From assembly GCA_964244115.1 (NCBI GenBank), contig CAXTHM010000012.1, positions 1 to 64,000 on the forward strand: a stretch of 64,000 nt of DNA, read 5' to 3'. The stretch comes from CADCWK01 sp964244115. Lineage in GTDB: Bacteria; Chloroflexota; Chloroflexia; Thermomicrobiales; UBA6265. Below the pieces are notes generated by a model that saw only the letters and a program-made list of their open reading frames with translations, did not search any database and was not told the DNA's origin. The position numbers and the translations under genes are program-made. This document shows positions 15,709 through 24,566 of the stretch, piece after piece (position 1 is the first letter of the stretch; every line of letters begins with the position of its first letter).

Positions 15709-16917
15709 TCAGGACGGCTGAGCCAGCGGAAGGCGTCGGAGGAACGGTGTCAGGATCGCGTCGAGCTGATCCCACTCCTTCAGGAAGGCGTCGTGGCCGT
15801 GCGGGGAGTCGATCTCTTCGTAGGTCGCGTCGATCCCGAGGACGGCCATCCGGTCGGCCAGGGCCTCGATCTCGTCCGGCGGGAACAGCCAGTCCGTGCG
15901 GATACCGATGAGCAGGACCGGCGCCGCGATCTGGCCGAACCACCGCTCCTCCCCGCCGTTCCGGCCGACGTCGTAGAGGTCCATCGCCCGGGTGAGGTAG
16001 AGGTAGCTGTTGGCGTCGAAGCGCCGGACCAGCTTGTCCCCGTGGTGATGGAGGTAGCCCTCGATGTCGAAGGTCGGGCCGAAGGCGGGGTAGGTGTCGG
16101 GCCGGCTGGCCGGGCTGCGGCCGAACCGGAGCGCCATGCTCTCCCGCGAGTGGTACGTCGTCATGGCCGCCATGCGGGCGGTCGCGAGGCCGGCGGCCGG
16201 GAAGGTCCCCTCGCTCTGGTACTCGCCCCCGCGCCAGTCCGGGTCGGCCATGATCGCCCGCCGCCCGAGCTCGCCGTGGACCGCGATCCCCATCGGGCCG
16301 AGGGCCCCGGTCGCCGCCAGCGGGATCGCCGCCGCGACCATGTCCGGGTGCCGCGTCGCCCACTCCAGCGCCTGGAGGCCGCCGATCGAGCCGCCGATCG
16401 CGACCAGCCGGGTCACGCCGAGTGACTCCAACAGGAGCCGCTGGGCATTGACCATGTCGCCGATGCTGACGAGCGGAAAGCGCATGGCGTAGGGTCGGCG
16501 AGTGAGCGGATCGATACTGGCCGGACCGGAACTGCCGGAGCAGCCGCCGATGACGTTGACGCAGACGACGAACGCCCGGTCGGTGTCGATCGGCGCGCCC
16601 GGCCCGATCACCGGTGCCCACCAGCCGCCGGGGCCGGCCGCGAGCGATTCACCGGTGAGGGCGTGCAGGACGATGACCGCGTTGTCCCCGGCGGCGTTGA
16701 GCTTGCCCCACGTCCGGTAGGCAAGGGTGACATTCGGCAGCGACCCGCCGAGTTCGAAATCGAACCTGCCCGTCTCGAACAGGCGAAGCTCGCCGTCCAT
16801 GAGCGGTGCGGCGGGGCGATGAGCCAACTCGCCGACGATCGCGAGGTGCGATCGCCGACCAGGGCGGTCCGGTGTCCGGTCTGACCGAGGGGTGGCTGGC
16901 GCCCGTGAACCGACCAC
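15709..16917 (-). CDS. metX: Homoserine O-acetyltransferase
   Basis: MetX acylates homoserine with acetyl-CoA, the committed step feeding MetY. The product is an alpha/beta hydrolase. VIVLHALTGES is the oxyanion region, AIGGSIGGLQALEWA carries the nucleophile Ser, RTDWLFPPDEI the catalytic Asp, and DSPHGHDAFLKEW the catalytic His. The GTG at 16917 has GAGAGG nine bases upstream and gives 402 aa; an ATG at 16800 would give a 363-aa form closer to the usual length. First gene of the metX-metY operon. Acetyl rather than succinyl specificity is inferred from the pairing with metY. Confidence 0.94.
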   Translation of the reverse strand: MVGSRAPATPRSDRTPDRPGRRSHLAIVGELAHRPAAPLMDGELRLFETGRFDFELGGSLPNVTLAYRTWGKLNAAGDNAVIVLHALTGESLAAGPGGWWAPVIGPGAPIDTDRAFVVCVNVIGGCSGSSGPASIDPLTRRPYAMRFPLVSIGDMVNAQRLLLESLGVTRLVAIGGSIGGLQALEWATRHPDMVAAAIPLAATGALGPMGIAVHGELGRRAIMADPDWRGGEYQSEGTFPAAGLATARMAAMTTYHSRESMALRFGRSPASRPDTYPAFGPTFDIEGYLHHHGDKLVRRFDANSYLYLTRAMDLYDVGRNGGEERWFGQIAAPVLLIGIRTDWLFPPDEIEALADRMAVLGIDATYEEIDSPHGHDAFLKEWDQLDAILTPFLRRLPLAQPS

Positions 16918-17008
16918 GATAGGGCATCCTCTCCGGTGCGTCCCCGGACGCCGACGGGCGCCGCTGGGAACGAACTGCTACAGGCCTTTCGGGAGGCTGC
17001 CGCGACGC

Positions 17009-17034
17009 AAAAAACCCCTTGCCGGAGCAAGGGG
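17009..17034 (-). terminator. Intrinsic terminator of the SAM riboswitch
   Basis: On the minus strand CCCCTTGC, a four-base loop, GCAAGGGG and six T form a textbook intrinsic terminator. It lies 22 bases downstream of the riboswitch P1 helix and upstream of metX. SAM binding should favour it. Confidence 0.9.
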
Positions 17035-17055
17035 ATGTGCGTCGCAACGCTATTC

Positions 17056-17173
17056 CCTTATCTCGCAGATCACTCTGCCGGAATTGGCACCTTGCGCGCG
17101 CACATGATGGTGTGCGAACGTCGCAGGCTGCCGGGCTTCACAGGGCCGTATCCCTCCACCTCTCTTGATAAGG
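17056..17173 (-). ncRNA. SAM-I (S-box) riboswitch
   Basis: The minus-strand RNA begins CCTTATC and ends GATAAGG, giving a 7-bp P1 helix. Between them are AGAGAGGTGGAGGGA, GGCCCTGTGAAGCCCGGCAG and AAGGTGCCAATTCC, the conserved P2/J-region, kink and core segments of the SAM-I aptamer. CTGCGAGATAAG closes it. It is followed by an intrinsic terminator and then metX-metY, so high SAM should switch off homocysteine synthesis by transcription termination. Length of 118 nt is normal. Confidence 0.96.
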
Positions 17174-17197
17174 CAGCATATTCGGTTGTGGGGACGG

Positions 17198-17226
17198 AAT
17201 GTACCAACGGTAGGTGGCGCTGTCAA
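17198..17226 (-). promoter_or_regulatory. Promoter of the riboswitch-metX-metY operon
   Basis: TTGACA (17221..17226), a 17-base spacer and TACATT (17198..17203) on the minus strand form a strong sigma70-type promoter. Initiation is expected near 17190, some 17 bases before the riboswitch. Confidence 0.8.
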
Positions 17227-17270
17227 CCGGCCCGTGACGGGCTTCCCGACGTTCCCGAGGAGGAGATCGC

Positions 17271-17801
17271 ATGCCCAGACTGTTCCACGTCAGCGACCGG
17301 GACGACATCGAACGGTTCGAGCCACGGGTCGCGCCGACCGATCCCGACGCCCGTCGCGCCGTCTGGGCGATCGACGAGGCTCACGTCGGCAACCAGTTGC
17401 TGCCCCGCGATTGCCCGAGGGTCTGCTTCCGCACAGGAAGGACGACATCGCCGGAAGATCGCCGCCGGTTCCTGCTCGACGATCCGTCGTCACGGGTCCT
17501 TGCGATCGAGACGGCGTGGTGGGAACGGGTCCGTTCATCGACGCTGTGGGTCTACGAGCTGCCCACGTATCCCTTCACGCTGCTGGACGAGACCGCGGGA
17601 TACTACCTGGCCGACGAGACCGTCGTTCCCGTCGGCCGGCAGGAGATCGACGATGTCCCGGCCGCACTCCTCGCGATGGGCTACGAACTCCGGGTGATGC
17701 CGTCGCTCTGGCCACTCCGGGACGCGGTGATCGCGTCGTCACTCGACTTCTCGGTCATCCGCTGGCGGAATGCCGGACCGGACGCCCGGGTCAACCCTTG
17801 A
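17271..17801 (+). CDS. Conserved hypothetical protein, DUF6886-like
   Basis: The 176-aa protein begins MPRLFHVSDRDDIERFEPRV, and VWAIDEAHVGNQLLPRDCPRVCF follows. This resembles an uncharacterised family of small cytosolic proteins (DUF6886-type) with LYHVSE-FEPR-VWAI-LPRDCPRV blocks; the family name is from memory and should be checked. No catalytic motif or membrane segment is evident. GAGGAGGAG stands seven bases before the ATG, a strong ribosome-binding site. It is divergent from the met operon and convergent with the ABC permease gene at 17791, which it overlaps by 11 bases. Confidence 0.7.
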   Translation: MPRLFHVSDRDDIERFEPRVAPTDPDARRAVWAIDEAHVGNQLLPRDCPRVCFRTGRTTSPEDRRRFLLDDPSSRVLAIETAWWERVRSSTLWVYELPTYPFTLLDETAGYYLADETVVPVGRQEIDDVPAALLAMGYELRVMPSLWPLRDAVIASSLDFSVIRWRNAGPDARVNP

Positions 17802-18735
17802 TGCCCGTCGTCGCGGAGAGTCCCTGGATGAAGAGCTTCTGGGCGGCGAAGAACAGGATGATCATCGGGATCGTCATCATCACCGAAGCCGCCATGAGCA
17901 GACCCCAGTCCATGTCGTAGTCCGCCTTGAACGAGGCGAGCCCGAGGCTGAGCGTGAAGTTGTCGCGGTCGTTGAGGTAGATCAGCGGGACGAGGAAGTC
18001 GTCCCACTTGGCCTGGAACTCGAAAACGCCGATCGCGACGAGGGCCGGCTTGAGCAGCGGGACCAGCACCCCGAACAGGATCCGGAAGTACCCCGCGCCG
18101 TCGAGCCGGGCGGCATCCATCAGGTCCTGCGGGATGTTCTTGAAGAACTGGCGCAGCATGAAGATGTAGAACGACGAGCCGAACAGATTGCCGAGGAAGA
18201 GCGGGAAGAACGTGCCGACGAGCCCGAGTTCGTTCCAGATCAGGAACGTCGGGATCAGCGTGACGGCGCCGGGCAGCATGTAGGACGCCAGCAGGACGCC
18301 GAACAGGACACCGCGCCCGCGGAACCGGAGTCGGGCGAAGCCATAGGCGACGACCAGACTCGAGAAGATGACCAGGACGACCGAGAGCGTCGAGATCAGG
18401 ACCGTGTTCAGCAGCCAGCGGCCGATCGGGGCGTACCGGAAGACGTTGGCGTAGTTGTCGAACGTGATCCGACTCGGCAGCAGCGAGTCCGAGAAGATCT
18501 CGCTGGAGGGCTTGAGCGAAGACAGCACCAGCCAGACGAACGGCGAGATGAAGACGAGCGAGAGCAGGATGAGGAGCAGGTAGAGCAGGCCGCTGACCGG
18601 GACGGCCCGCCGGCGCGAAGGGGCCGGGGATGTCACGTCCAGCGCAGCGCCGCGCTGGACGCTCGCCGGGAACTGCTCAATCACGGTGCCTTGCTGGACA
18701 GCCATCGTGGACTCCTGGTGAAGCGGATCCGTCAC
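17791..18735 (-). CDS. Carbohydrate ABC transporter permease, MalG type
   Basis: This 314-aa protein has six predicted helices. The EAA-loop variant MDAARLDGAGYFRILFGVLVPLLKP (about 200-224) contacts the ATPase, and the C-terminus is typical of the CUT1 family MalG-like inner-membrane subunit. It follows the MalF-type permease by 34 bases and is the last gene of the binding protein-permease-permease operon. The substrate is probably a sugar, oligosaccharide or sugar acid, judged from the family and the dehydratases nearby. No ATPase gene accompanies it. Confidence 0.92.
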   Translation of the reverse strand: MTDPLHQESTMAVQQGTVIEQFPASVQRGAALDVTSPAPSRRRAVPVSGLLYLLLILLSLVFISPFVWLVLSSLKPSSEIFSDSLLPSRITFDNYANVFRYAPIGRWLLNTVLISTLSVVLVIFSSLVVAYGFARLRFRGRGVLFGVLLASYMLPGAVTLIPTFLIWNELGLVGTFFPLFLGNLFGSSFYIFMLRQFFKNIPQDLMDAARLDGAGYFRILFGVLVPLLKPALVAIGVFEFQAKWDDFLVPLIYLNDRDNFTLSLGLASFKADYDMDWGLLMAASVMMTIPMIILFFAAQKLFIQGLSATTGIKG

Positions 18736-18769
18736 GTCGGTTCAAGGGGGTTCCCGGACCGGACGGGAG

Positions 18770-19717
18770 CTACTCGTTGTCGTAGTAGACGAACCGTTGC
18801 GAGACCTTGAACTGGATCAGCGTGATCGCGACGATGATGAGGAACAGCATCAGGGCCACGGCCGACGCGTACCCCATCCGGAAGTTCTCGAACCCCTGCC
18901 GGTACAGGTACATCATGATGAACAGGGCGCTGTTCTCCGGGCCGCCCCGGCTGTCGAAGATGACGTAGCCCTGCGTGAAGACCCCGAGCGAGGCGATCGT
19001 GCTGATCGTCAGGTTGAACAGGATCACGCCCGAGACCATCGGGACGGTCACGCTCCACATGCGTTGCCAGGCGTTGGCGCCGTCGAGCTTGGCGGCCTCG
19101 TAGAGGTCCCTCGGCACGCTCTGGAGCGCCGCCAGGAAGATCACCATCGCGCCGCCGAGCACCCAGAGTCCGGTCAGGACGATCGTCGGCTTGGTCCAGA
19201 ACGGATCGACGGTCCAGAGTGGCGCCGGCAGGTGCAGGGCCCGCAGACCGCGATTCAGCCAGCCGTCGTTGGGGTTCAGGAGCGACAGCCAGACGTACGA
19301 CGTCGCGACCGCCGGCGTCATCGCCGGGAGGTACATCAGCGTCCGGAAGCCGCTCTGCCAGCGGGTGACCTGATGCAGCAGCAGCGCGATGCTGAAGGCC
19401 AGCACGAGGTGGAGCGGGACGTAGATCAGCGCGTAGATGAAGGTATTGCGGACGGACTTCCAGAAGATCGGATCGTTGGTGATCAGGTTCTGGTAGTTGG
19501 CCGTGCCGACCCACCGGGGAGACGAGAGCACGTCATAGCTCGTGAAGCTGAAGTAGACCGATGCCCCGATCGGGAACAGGGTGAAGATCAGGAAACCGAC
19601 GATCCAGGGGCTGATCGCGATCCAGCCGGCGCGGCTCTCCTCGCGGGCGGCCCGGCTGAGCGGGGCCCGAGGCGTTCTGGCGGGTCGCGTGGGCCGGCGA
19701 ATCGGGAACGACGCCAT
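18770..19717 (-). CDS. Carbohydrate ABC transporter permease, MalF type
   Basis: The 315-aa protein has an N-terminal basic region and six helices, starting with WIAISPWIVGFLIFTLFPIG. The EAA loop reads EAAKLDGANAWQRMWSVTVPM (about 210-230). These features place it in the CUT1 MalF/UgpA-like permeases. It lies between the binding-protein and MalG-type genes, 108 bases after the former. It should form a heterodimeric channel with the 17791..18735 product and import a carbohydrate across the cytoplasmic membrane. Confidence 0.92.
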   Translation of the reverse strand: MASFPIRRPTRPARTPRAPLSRAAREESRAGWIAISPWIVGFLIFTLFPIGASVYFSFTSYDVLSSPRWVGTANYQNLITNDPIFWKSVRNTFIYALIYVPLHLVLAFSIALLLHQVTRWQSGFRTLMYLPAMTPAVATSYVWLSLLNPNDGWLNRGLRALHLPAPLWTVDPFWTKPTIVLTGLWVLGGAMVIFLAALQSVPRDLYEAAKLDGANAWQRMWSVTVPMVSGVILFNLTISTIASLGVFTQGYVIFDSRGGPENSALFIMMYLYRQGFENFRMGYASAVALMLFLIIVAITLIQFKVSQRFVYYDNE

Positions 19718-19825
19718 GGAGAAACCCTCCGTCCGACAGTCGGGCCGGAGCAGCGGGGACGGGAAAGCGCGGGCGGTCGGGACCGCCCGCGTCCTCCTGT
19801 CGACGTGCTCCGGATCGGTTCGGTC

Positions 19826-21187
19826 CTAGAAGCCGGAGATCGCGGCCTCGGCCTCGGACTGCGCGGCGTCGAGCGCCTCCTGGACCGGCTTCTCGCCCCG
19901 GAGGGCCGGGAGGACGCCGGTCTGGAAGATGATCTGGTCGAGTTGCTGGGCGTAGGGCGAGGGCGAGAGCGCCCGGGTCGTGGAAGCGGCGAGGATCTGC
20001 GGGAAGAGCTGGACCGCGTCGTCGAACTGCGGCGCGATCGGCGTGTAGAGCTCGTCGATCTGGCGCTGGTCGACGGCCGGCACGCCGGTCAGCGACGGAA
20101 GGTAAGGGGCTCCCGCGGCATCACGGGCGGCCCGGACCGCCTGGGCGCCGATCATCCAGGTCTCGTCGGAGTGCATGAACTTGATGAACTCCCAGGCCGC
20201 GTCGACGTTCTGGCTGCCCTCGGTGATGCACCACGCGGCGCCACCGGCGACGGCGGAGATACCGGCCGGATCATCGCTGGGCCGGATCGGCATCACCGTG
20301 AAGTTCAGGTCCGGCGTCGTGACCGCGTTGATGTTGCCGAGCCAGTTCTGGTAGGCGGTGATCGCCACCTGCCCGCGGGCGAACTGCTCGTCGTTCTGCC
20401 AACTGGAGCGGAACGCCTCGTAGTTCTGGAACCCACCCTGGGTCTCGTACGACGCCCTGGTCCGCTCGAGCAGGTCGGCGACCTCGGCCGAGTTGAAGTT
20501 GGGCTGGAGGCCATCGTCGCCGCCGAGGAGCTGCGCGCCGTTCGCGAGCGCCCAGGTGTAGAACTGGCCGTCCTGCATCTTGGAGTCGAAGCCCCAGCGG
20601 TCGATCGCGTCGCCGTTCTTCCGGGTGAGCTGCGTCCCGACGGACGTCAACTGGTCCCAGTCGGACGAGCTGAGCTGCGTCGGGTCGGTGATCCCCGCTT
20701 CGGCCAGCGCATCGGTGTTGGCCCACAACGCCACGACGTCCATCCCGCCCGGGATGCCATAGAGCTGGCCACCCGTGGTCACTTCCTGGATCGCGGCCGG
20801 GTAGAACCGGCTCAGGTCGTAGCCGTCGCGCTCGACGAGGTCGCTGATCGACCGGATCACCTGACCACGGCTGACGTAGGAGTTGTAGATCTCCCGACCC
20901 AGCCAGAGCATGTCCGGCAGCGTGTCCGAGACGGCGGCGGTCAGGATGCGCTGGACGTCCGACTCTGGCGAGATCTCGATCGTGACTCCAGGGTAGGCGA
21001 TCTGGAAGGCCTGGAGGCGGGCGAAGGCAAGCGGGTTCGTTTCGGTCGCGTTGAAGCCCCATTCGGAGAGCTGCGCGGCCAGGTCCGAGACCGGGGTGCT
21101 CTGGGCCGCGCCCTGCTTGCCGAACTTCAGACTGATGCCCAGTGCCGCGCCGCCCATCCCGGCCCCGAGGAACCCGCGTCGGTTCAT
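19826..21187 (-). CDS. Sugar ABC transporter extracellular solute-binding protein
   Basis: The 453-aa protein begins MNRRGFLGAGMGGAALGISL, a twin-arginine-type signal (RRGFL) with hydrophobic stretch. NADTPVSD-like mature sequence then leads into a family 1 (MalE-like) binding fold, with MLWLGREIYNSYVSRG, YGIPGGMDVVALWANTDALAEAG and AAWEFIKFMHSDETW. The start at 21187 is supported by AAGGGTGG ten bases upstream; a frame to 21256 would bury the signal. It is the first gene of the importer operon. Export by Tat rather than Sec fits the tatC gene in this window but is inferred. Confidence 0.92.
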   Translation of the reverse strand: MNRRGFLGAGMGGAALGISLKFGKQGAAQSTPVSDLAAQLSEWGFNATETNPLAFARLQAFQIAYPGVTIEISPESDVQRILTAAVSDTLPDMLWLGREIYNSYVSRGQVIRSISDLVERDGYDLSRFYPAAIQEVTTGGQLYGIPGGMDVVALWANTDALAEAGITDPTQLSSSDWDQLTSVGTQLTRKNGDAIDRWGFDSKMQDGQFYTWALANGAQLLGGDDGLQPNFNSAEVADLLERTRASYETQGGFQNYEAFRSSWQNDEQFARGQVAITAYQNWLGNINAVTTPDLNFTVMPIRPSDDPAGISAVAGGAAWCITEGSQNVDAAWEFIKFMHSDETWMIGAQAVRAARDAAGAPYLPSLTGVPAVDQRQIDELYTPIAPQFDDAVQLFPQILAASTTRALSPSPYAQQLDQIIFQTGVLPALRGEKPVQEALDAAQSEAEAAISGF

Positions 21188-21480
21188 CCGGTAGCCACCC
21201 TTGCGGCGATTCCACGTTGCTCCGTCACTCACGGTCGTCGCTCCATTCGCCGCCACGACCCGCCCTCGAGGCGCGGTCCCGGCGGTTCATCGTCTGCATC
21301 TGGTCATCTCGCCGTCGGTGTCGCGACCGGCAGTGGTCGCTCACCGACAGGCTCTGTCAAGGCCGTCGCCCGCCTGGCCTGCTCCGGCGAAGACCAGACG
21401 ACTCGCCTTCCGGGCGTCCGGAACCCCCAAACGGGACGGTCATCGGTCGTCACCCCTAGCAGAGCCCGGACGGCGCGTGC

Positions 21481-21489
21481 AGGGTATCA
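21481..21489 (-). promoter_or_regulatory. Weak extended -10 upstream of the importer operon
   Basis: TGATACCCT on the minus strand (TGn-TAnnnT) lies at the edge of an AT-rich patch, 21480..21535, the least GC-rich stretch nearby. TTATAT sits 17 bases upstream as a possible -35. The 354-base gap between the methyltransferase and the binding-protein gene holds nothing else I can identify. Confidence 0.3.
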
Positions 21490-21541
21490 CTTAGATGACA
21501 TGAATATAAGAGGAACAGGAGTGAAAAAGTGCGTGGAATTG

Positions 21542-22276
21542 TCAATGCCGGTCGTCGCCGGGCGGCTCGGATCGGCGAGCCGTCACGACCAGCGTCGCTG
21601 GTCCGGGCAATGCCTCATCCAGATCGCCCATCCGTGCGTAGATCTCGCCCAGTCTCCGGGTCAGCACCGGGCGGTCGACGATCGACCGGGTAAGCACGAG
21701 TCCGGGCCAGTAGGCTGCTTCACCGAGCCCGAGACCTCCGCTGACGACGCTGGACACCTCGAGGTCGGGCCTGGTGAACACCGCGTCGAGATCGTCCGGT
21801 CCGTAGTGACGGCGCCAGCCGATCGGGAGGGACTCCGGCGCGATGTCGCCGTGGCCACTCATCTCACGGGTGTACCGGTAGAGATTGAGCGCGTCGACGC
21901 CAGCCAGCCTCCCCCTCCGTGGAAGCCGGACGATCAGCCGGCCGTCGACCCTGAGGACGCGAGCCAGCTCACCCACCGCCTGCCGGTCGTCGTGGGCGAA
22001 TTCCAGCGTCGCATGGGCGATGACGAGATCGAACGTCGCGTCCCGGAAGGGCAGCGCCTCGATGTCGGCCCGGACCACGAGGTCAGCCGCTGCCTCGCCG
22101 AATCGGCTGGTGTCGAACCCGTGCGGGACGGCGACCCGGACGACTCGCATCCCGGCGGCGGCGCAGAGGTCGGCGGCCCGGTGGGCCGGGTCGCCGAGGA
22201 CGAGCGCGCGGCGCCCCGCCGGCGTGAAGCCCGGATCGCGGAGCGTCCGCCGAAGGACGTCGAGCCAGTGGGTCAT
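21542..22276 (-). CDS. Class I SAM-dependent methyltransferase
   Basis: This 244-aa protein has a Rossmann-type methyltransferase domain. RRALVLGDPAHRAADLCAAAGM is a degenerate motif I, where the usual Gly-rich loop is altered. DIEALPFRDATFDLVIAHATLEF matches motif post II-III, and AVGELARVLRVDGRLIVRLP matches motif IV/post IV of the UbiE/Methyltransf_11 group. The substrate is unknown. It is transcribed toward the importer operon on the same strand and divergently from the unknown gene at 22413. The altered motif I makes catalytic status less certain. Confidence 0.8.
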   Translation of the reverse strand: MTHWLDVLRRTLRDPGFTPAGRRALVLGDPAHRAADLCAAAGMRVVRVAVPHGFDTSRFGEAAADLVVRADIEALPFRDATFDLVIAHATLEFAHDDRQAVGELARVLRVDGRLIVRLPRRGRLAGVDALNLYRYTREMSGHGDIAPESLPIGWRRHYGPDDLDAVFTRPDLEVSSVVSGGLGLGEAAYWPGLVLTRSIVDRPVLTRRLGEIYARMGDLDEALPGPATLVVTARRSEPPGDDRH

Positions 22277-22412
22277 CAGGTCTCATCCTCGGGGTCGAGT
22301 CTCACCGGCCAGGCACCGCGCGGGACACGGTACCATGCGTCCGGTACCCGGCCGAGTCAGTCGAGGTCGGTCCGCGGCGATTCCGTGCCATCACCCGAAC
22401 GAGGAACCCTCG

Positions 22413-23162
22413 ATGCAACTCGCCTCGCTCCATCCCATCGACCAGCGTGTCGCCGCGGCCTACGTCCGGAGCCTGACGACGCCCGAGCGATCCCTCGGTG
22501 TATCCTCGATCGACGGGACGCTCTGGCTCCAGGGGCGTCTGGAGGCGGCGCGCCGGGGACTGGAGCAGGCGAACGAAGGGCGCGAGTCCGGGGCGAACGT
22601 CGTCTCACTGACGCTGGCCCAGATCCTCGCCGCTGCCGAGCCGTCCTTCGTCCATGAGGGGTTGTCCCTGACCACGCTCGAGGCGGCGATCGACCGCGGC
22701 GTCGGGATGCTGCTGCGGCCCCCGTCCCGCCTGTTCGGCGACCTCGGCCTCTCGACCGCCGCCGCCCGGACGATGCCGATCCGGATCGACGCCTCGGCCG
22801 GGATGCTCGGCGGGTCGTTCATGCCATCCAACCTGGTGCCGCAGTTTCGCGACCTGCTTCGGGAGCGCGATGTCCGCTTCGTCCGGCGCCTGCACGACTC
22901 CGGCTTCGACGGCGTTGGCGTCTACGGGTTCCTGCTCGAACTGGCCACCTACGCCGCCGACCGCCGGATGGGGCTGTTCGAGGCCGTCGATGCCATCGTG
23001 CCTGGCGCGCCCCGGCTCAACCCGCCCGGTGCCCTGATCGTACAGGTCGACCGGAGCCGGATGGACCGGGAGACCGTCGAGCGGCTGACGCAGTCGCTCA
23101 AGCCCGCGAAGCGTGGCTTCATGGACCGGATCACCGGGCGCCGGGCCCCGTCCCTCAACTGA
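22413..23162 (+). CDS. Hypothetical protein, 249 aa
   Basis: I do not recognise this protein. It begins MQLASLHPIDQRVAAAYVRS and is a soluble, Arg- and Leu-rich mixed alpha/beta sequence with no signal peptide or membrane helix. VSLTLAQILAAAEPSFVHEGLSL and FDGVGVYGFLLELATYAADRR are its most ordered-looking stretches. The C-terminal tail is basic. GAGGAACCC precedes the ATG at 22413. It lies divergent to a methyltransferase and 124 bases upstream of an acid-sugar dehydratase-like gene on the same strand. Third-position GC is strong, so it is likely a real gene. Confidence 0.65.
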   Translation: MQLASLHPIDQRVAAAYVRSLTTPERSLGVSSIDGTLWLQGRLEAARRGLEQANEGRESGANVVSLTLAQILAAAEPSFVHEGLSLTTLEAAIDRGVGMLLRPPSRLFGDLGLSTAAARTMPIRIDASAGMLGGSFMPSNLVPQFRDLLRERDVRFVRRLHDSGFDGVGVYGFLLELATYAADRRMGLFEAVDAIVPGAPRLNPPGALIVQVDRSRMDRETVERLTQSLKPAKRGFMDRITGRRAPSLN

Positions 23163-23286
23163 GCGAAGATCTTCCGGAGCGGCCTCGGCTGCGATACCCT
23201 GCCGTCGGTGTCGAGGTGGACACCACCGGTGCAGCGAGGGCGGCGCGGCTCACGGACGGTGGGCGGGGCGGCTCGGGACGGACGAC

Positions 23287-24447
23287 GTGAAGATCACCGC
23301 GGTCAAGGCGTTCCCGGTTCAGTCCGGCCATCGCAACATCTTCATCGTCAAGGTCGAGACCGACGAGGGGGTCTGGGGCCTGGGCGAAGGCGGCATCTCC
23401 GGCCGTGAGCTGGCGATGGAGGGGATGATCCGGCACTTCGAGCGGGAGCTGATCGGCCAGGACCCGCGCCGCATCGAGCACATCTGGCAGTACCTCTACC
23501 GGGGTAACTACTTCGAGGGCGGCAACATCGCCTCGGCCGCGATCTCGGCGATCGACATCGCCCTGCACGACATCAAGGCCCGCTGGTTGAACATCCCGGT
23601 CTATGAGTTGCTGGGCGGCGCTGTCCGCGATCACTGCCCCCTGTTCGCGACCGGCCCGGCGCTCGTCTCGGAGGCCGCGGTCGACGGCGCCCGTGCCCTA
23701 GCGGCGGCTGGTTGGACCCATCTGCGGTTCGGACCAGGGATGCCGGGCGTGGACTGGCCCGGTGGTCAGGATGCGACGTACGAGCCCATGGAATCGCTCA
23801 CGCTGGCGGCGCACTGGATCCGGGAGGTCCGCCGCGCGGTCGGCCCGACGATCCAGCTCTCGATCGACTTCCACCACCGCTTGCAGGTCGCCGAGGCGGC
23901 CGTCTTCCTGCAGATGGTCGCCGACGTCGGGCTCTACTTCATCGAAGAGCCGATCCGGGCCGAGAGCCCGCGGGCCTACCAGCAGTTGCGGACGATGACG
24001 CCCGTGCCGTTCGCGATCGGCGAGGAGTTCGCGAGCAAGTGGGCGTTCGCGCCGTTCATCGAGGAGGGCATCCTCAACTTTGCCCGGATCGACGTCTCGA
24101 ACGTCGGCGGTCTCTCGGAGGCGCGCAAGATCGCCGGCTGGTGCGAGGCGAAGTACATCGACATCATGCCGCACAACCCGCTCGGCCCGGTGACCACCGC
24201 CGCGTCCGTCCATCTGGGGATCGCGACGAGCAACTTCGCCCAGCTCGAGTTCCAGCACCGGCTCCAGGACACGTACGCGCGAGACCTGTTCCCGAAGCTG
24301 ATGGAACTCGACGGGACGGTCTTCCCGCTGCCGGTCGGTCCCGGGCTCGGCGTCGAGTTCGACGAGGAGGCCGCGAAGGACCACCCGTTCGCGATGTGGA
24401 ACGCTCCGCACTGGTACCGCCGCGACGGCCAGAAGACGAACTGGTGA
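23287..24447 (+). CDS. Enolase-superfamily acid-sugar dehydratase, galactonate dehydratase-like
   Basis: The 386-aa protein belongs to the mandelate racemase/muconate-lactonizing group. The N-terminal capping domain reads FIVKVETDEGVWGLGEGG and IGQDPRRIEHIWQYLYRG. The barrel carries SIDFHHRL (metal Asp plus His two residues on), FIEEPIRAES and AIGEEFASK as the three acidic metal ligands, and MPHNPLGPV with the catalytic His. This arrangement matches D-galactonate dehydratases (DgoD), but related enzymes act on other aldonates. The start is GTG at 23287. Its neighbours are a sugar importer and mannonate dehydratases, consistent with sugar-acid catabolism. Confidence 0.85.
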   Translation: MKITAVKAFPVQSGHRNIFIVKVETDEGVWGLGEGGISGRELAMEGMIRHFERELIGQDPRRIEHIWQYLYRGNYFEGGNIASAAISAIDIALHDIKARWLNIPVYELLGGAVRDHCPLFATGPALVSEAAVDGARALAAAGWTHLRFGPGMPGVDWPGGQDATYEPMESLTLAAHWIREVRRAVGPTIQLSIDFHHRLQVAEAAVFLQMVADVGLYFIEEPIRAESPRAYQQLRTMTPVPFAIGEEFASKWAFAPFIEEGILNFARIDVSNVGGLSEARKIAGWCEAKYIDIMPHNPLGPVTTAASVHLGIATSNFAQLEFQHRLQDTYARDLFPKLMELDGTVFPLPVGPGLGVEFDEEAAKDHPFAMWNAPHWYRRDGQKTNW

Positions 24448-24481
24448 GTCTCTCGCTTCGGTAGCGATCATCGGAGTTTCG

Positions 24482-24566
24482 TGGTGGCGCAGAAGACCTC
24501 TTCCCCACCGAGGCGGTACCCCTCTCCGGCTCGCTCAGGTGCTCAAGCGATTCCGGCTTACAGGTG
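24482..24566 (+). repeat. Family A intergenic repeat, degenerate copy A3a
   Basis: GTGGTGGCGCAGAAGACCTCT matches the family A left end with changes. CCCCTCTCCGGCTCGCTCA and CGGCTTACAGGTGCC follow in family order. It is one part of the composite of repeats filling the 489-base gap 24448..24936. Confidence 0.45.

Noticed and set aside
18797..22657. A 1286-codon open frame on the + strand opposite the importer operon and methyltransferase
   Set aside because: It is antisense to four well-supported genes, composed of Asp/Arg/Gly/Glu-rich low-complexity sequence typical of GC-rich antisense frames, with no recognisable domain.
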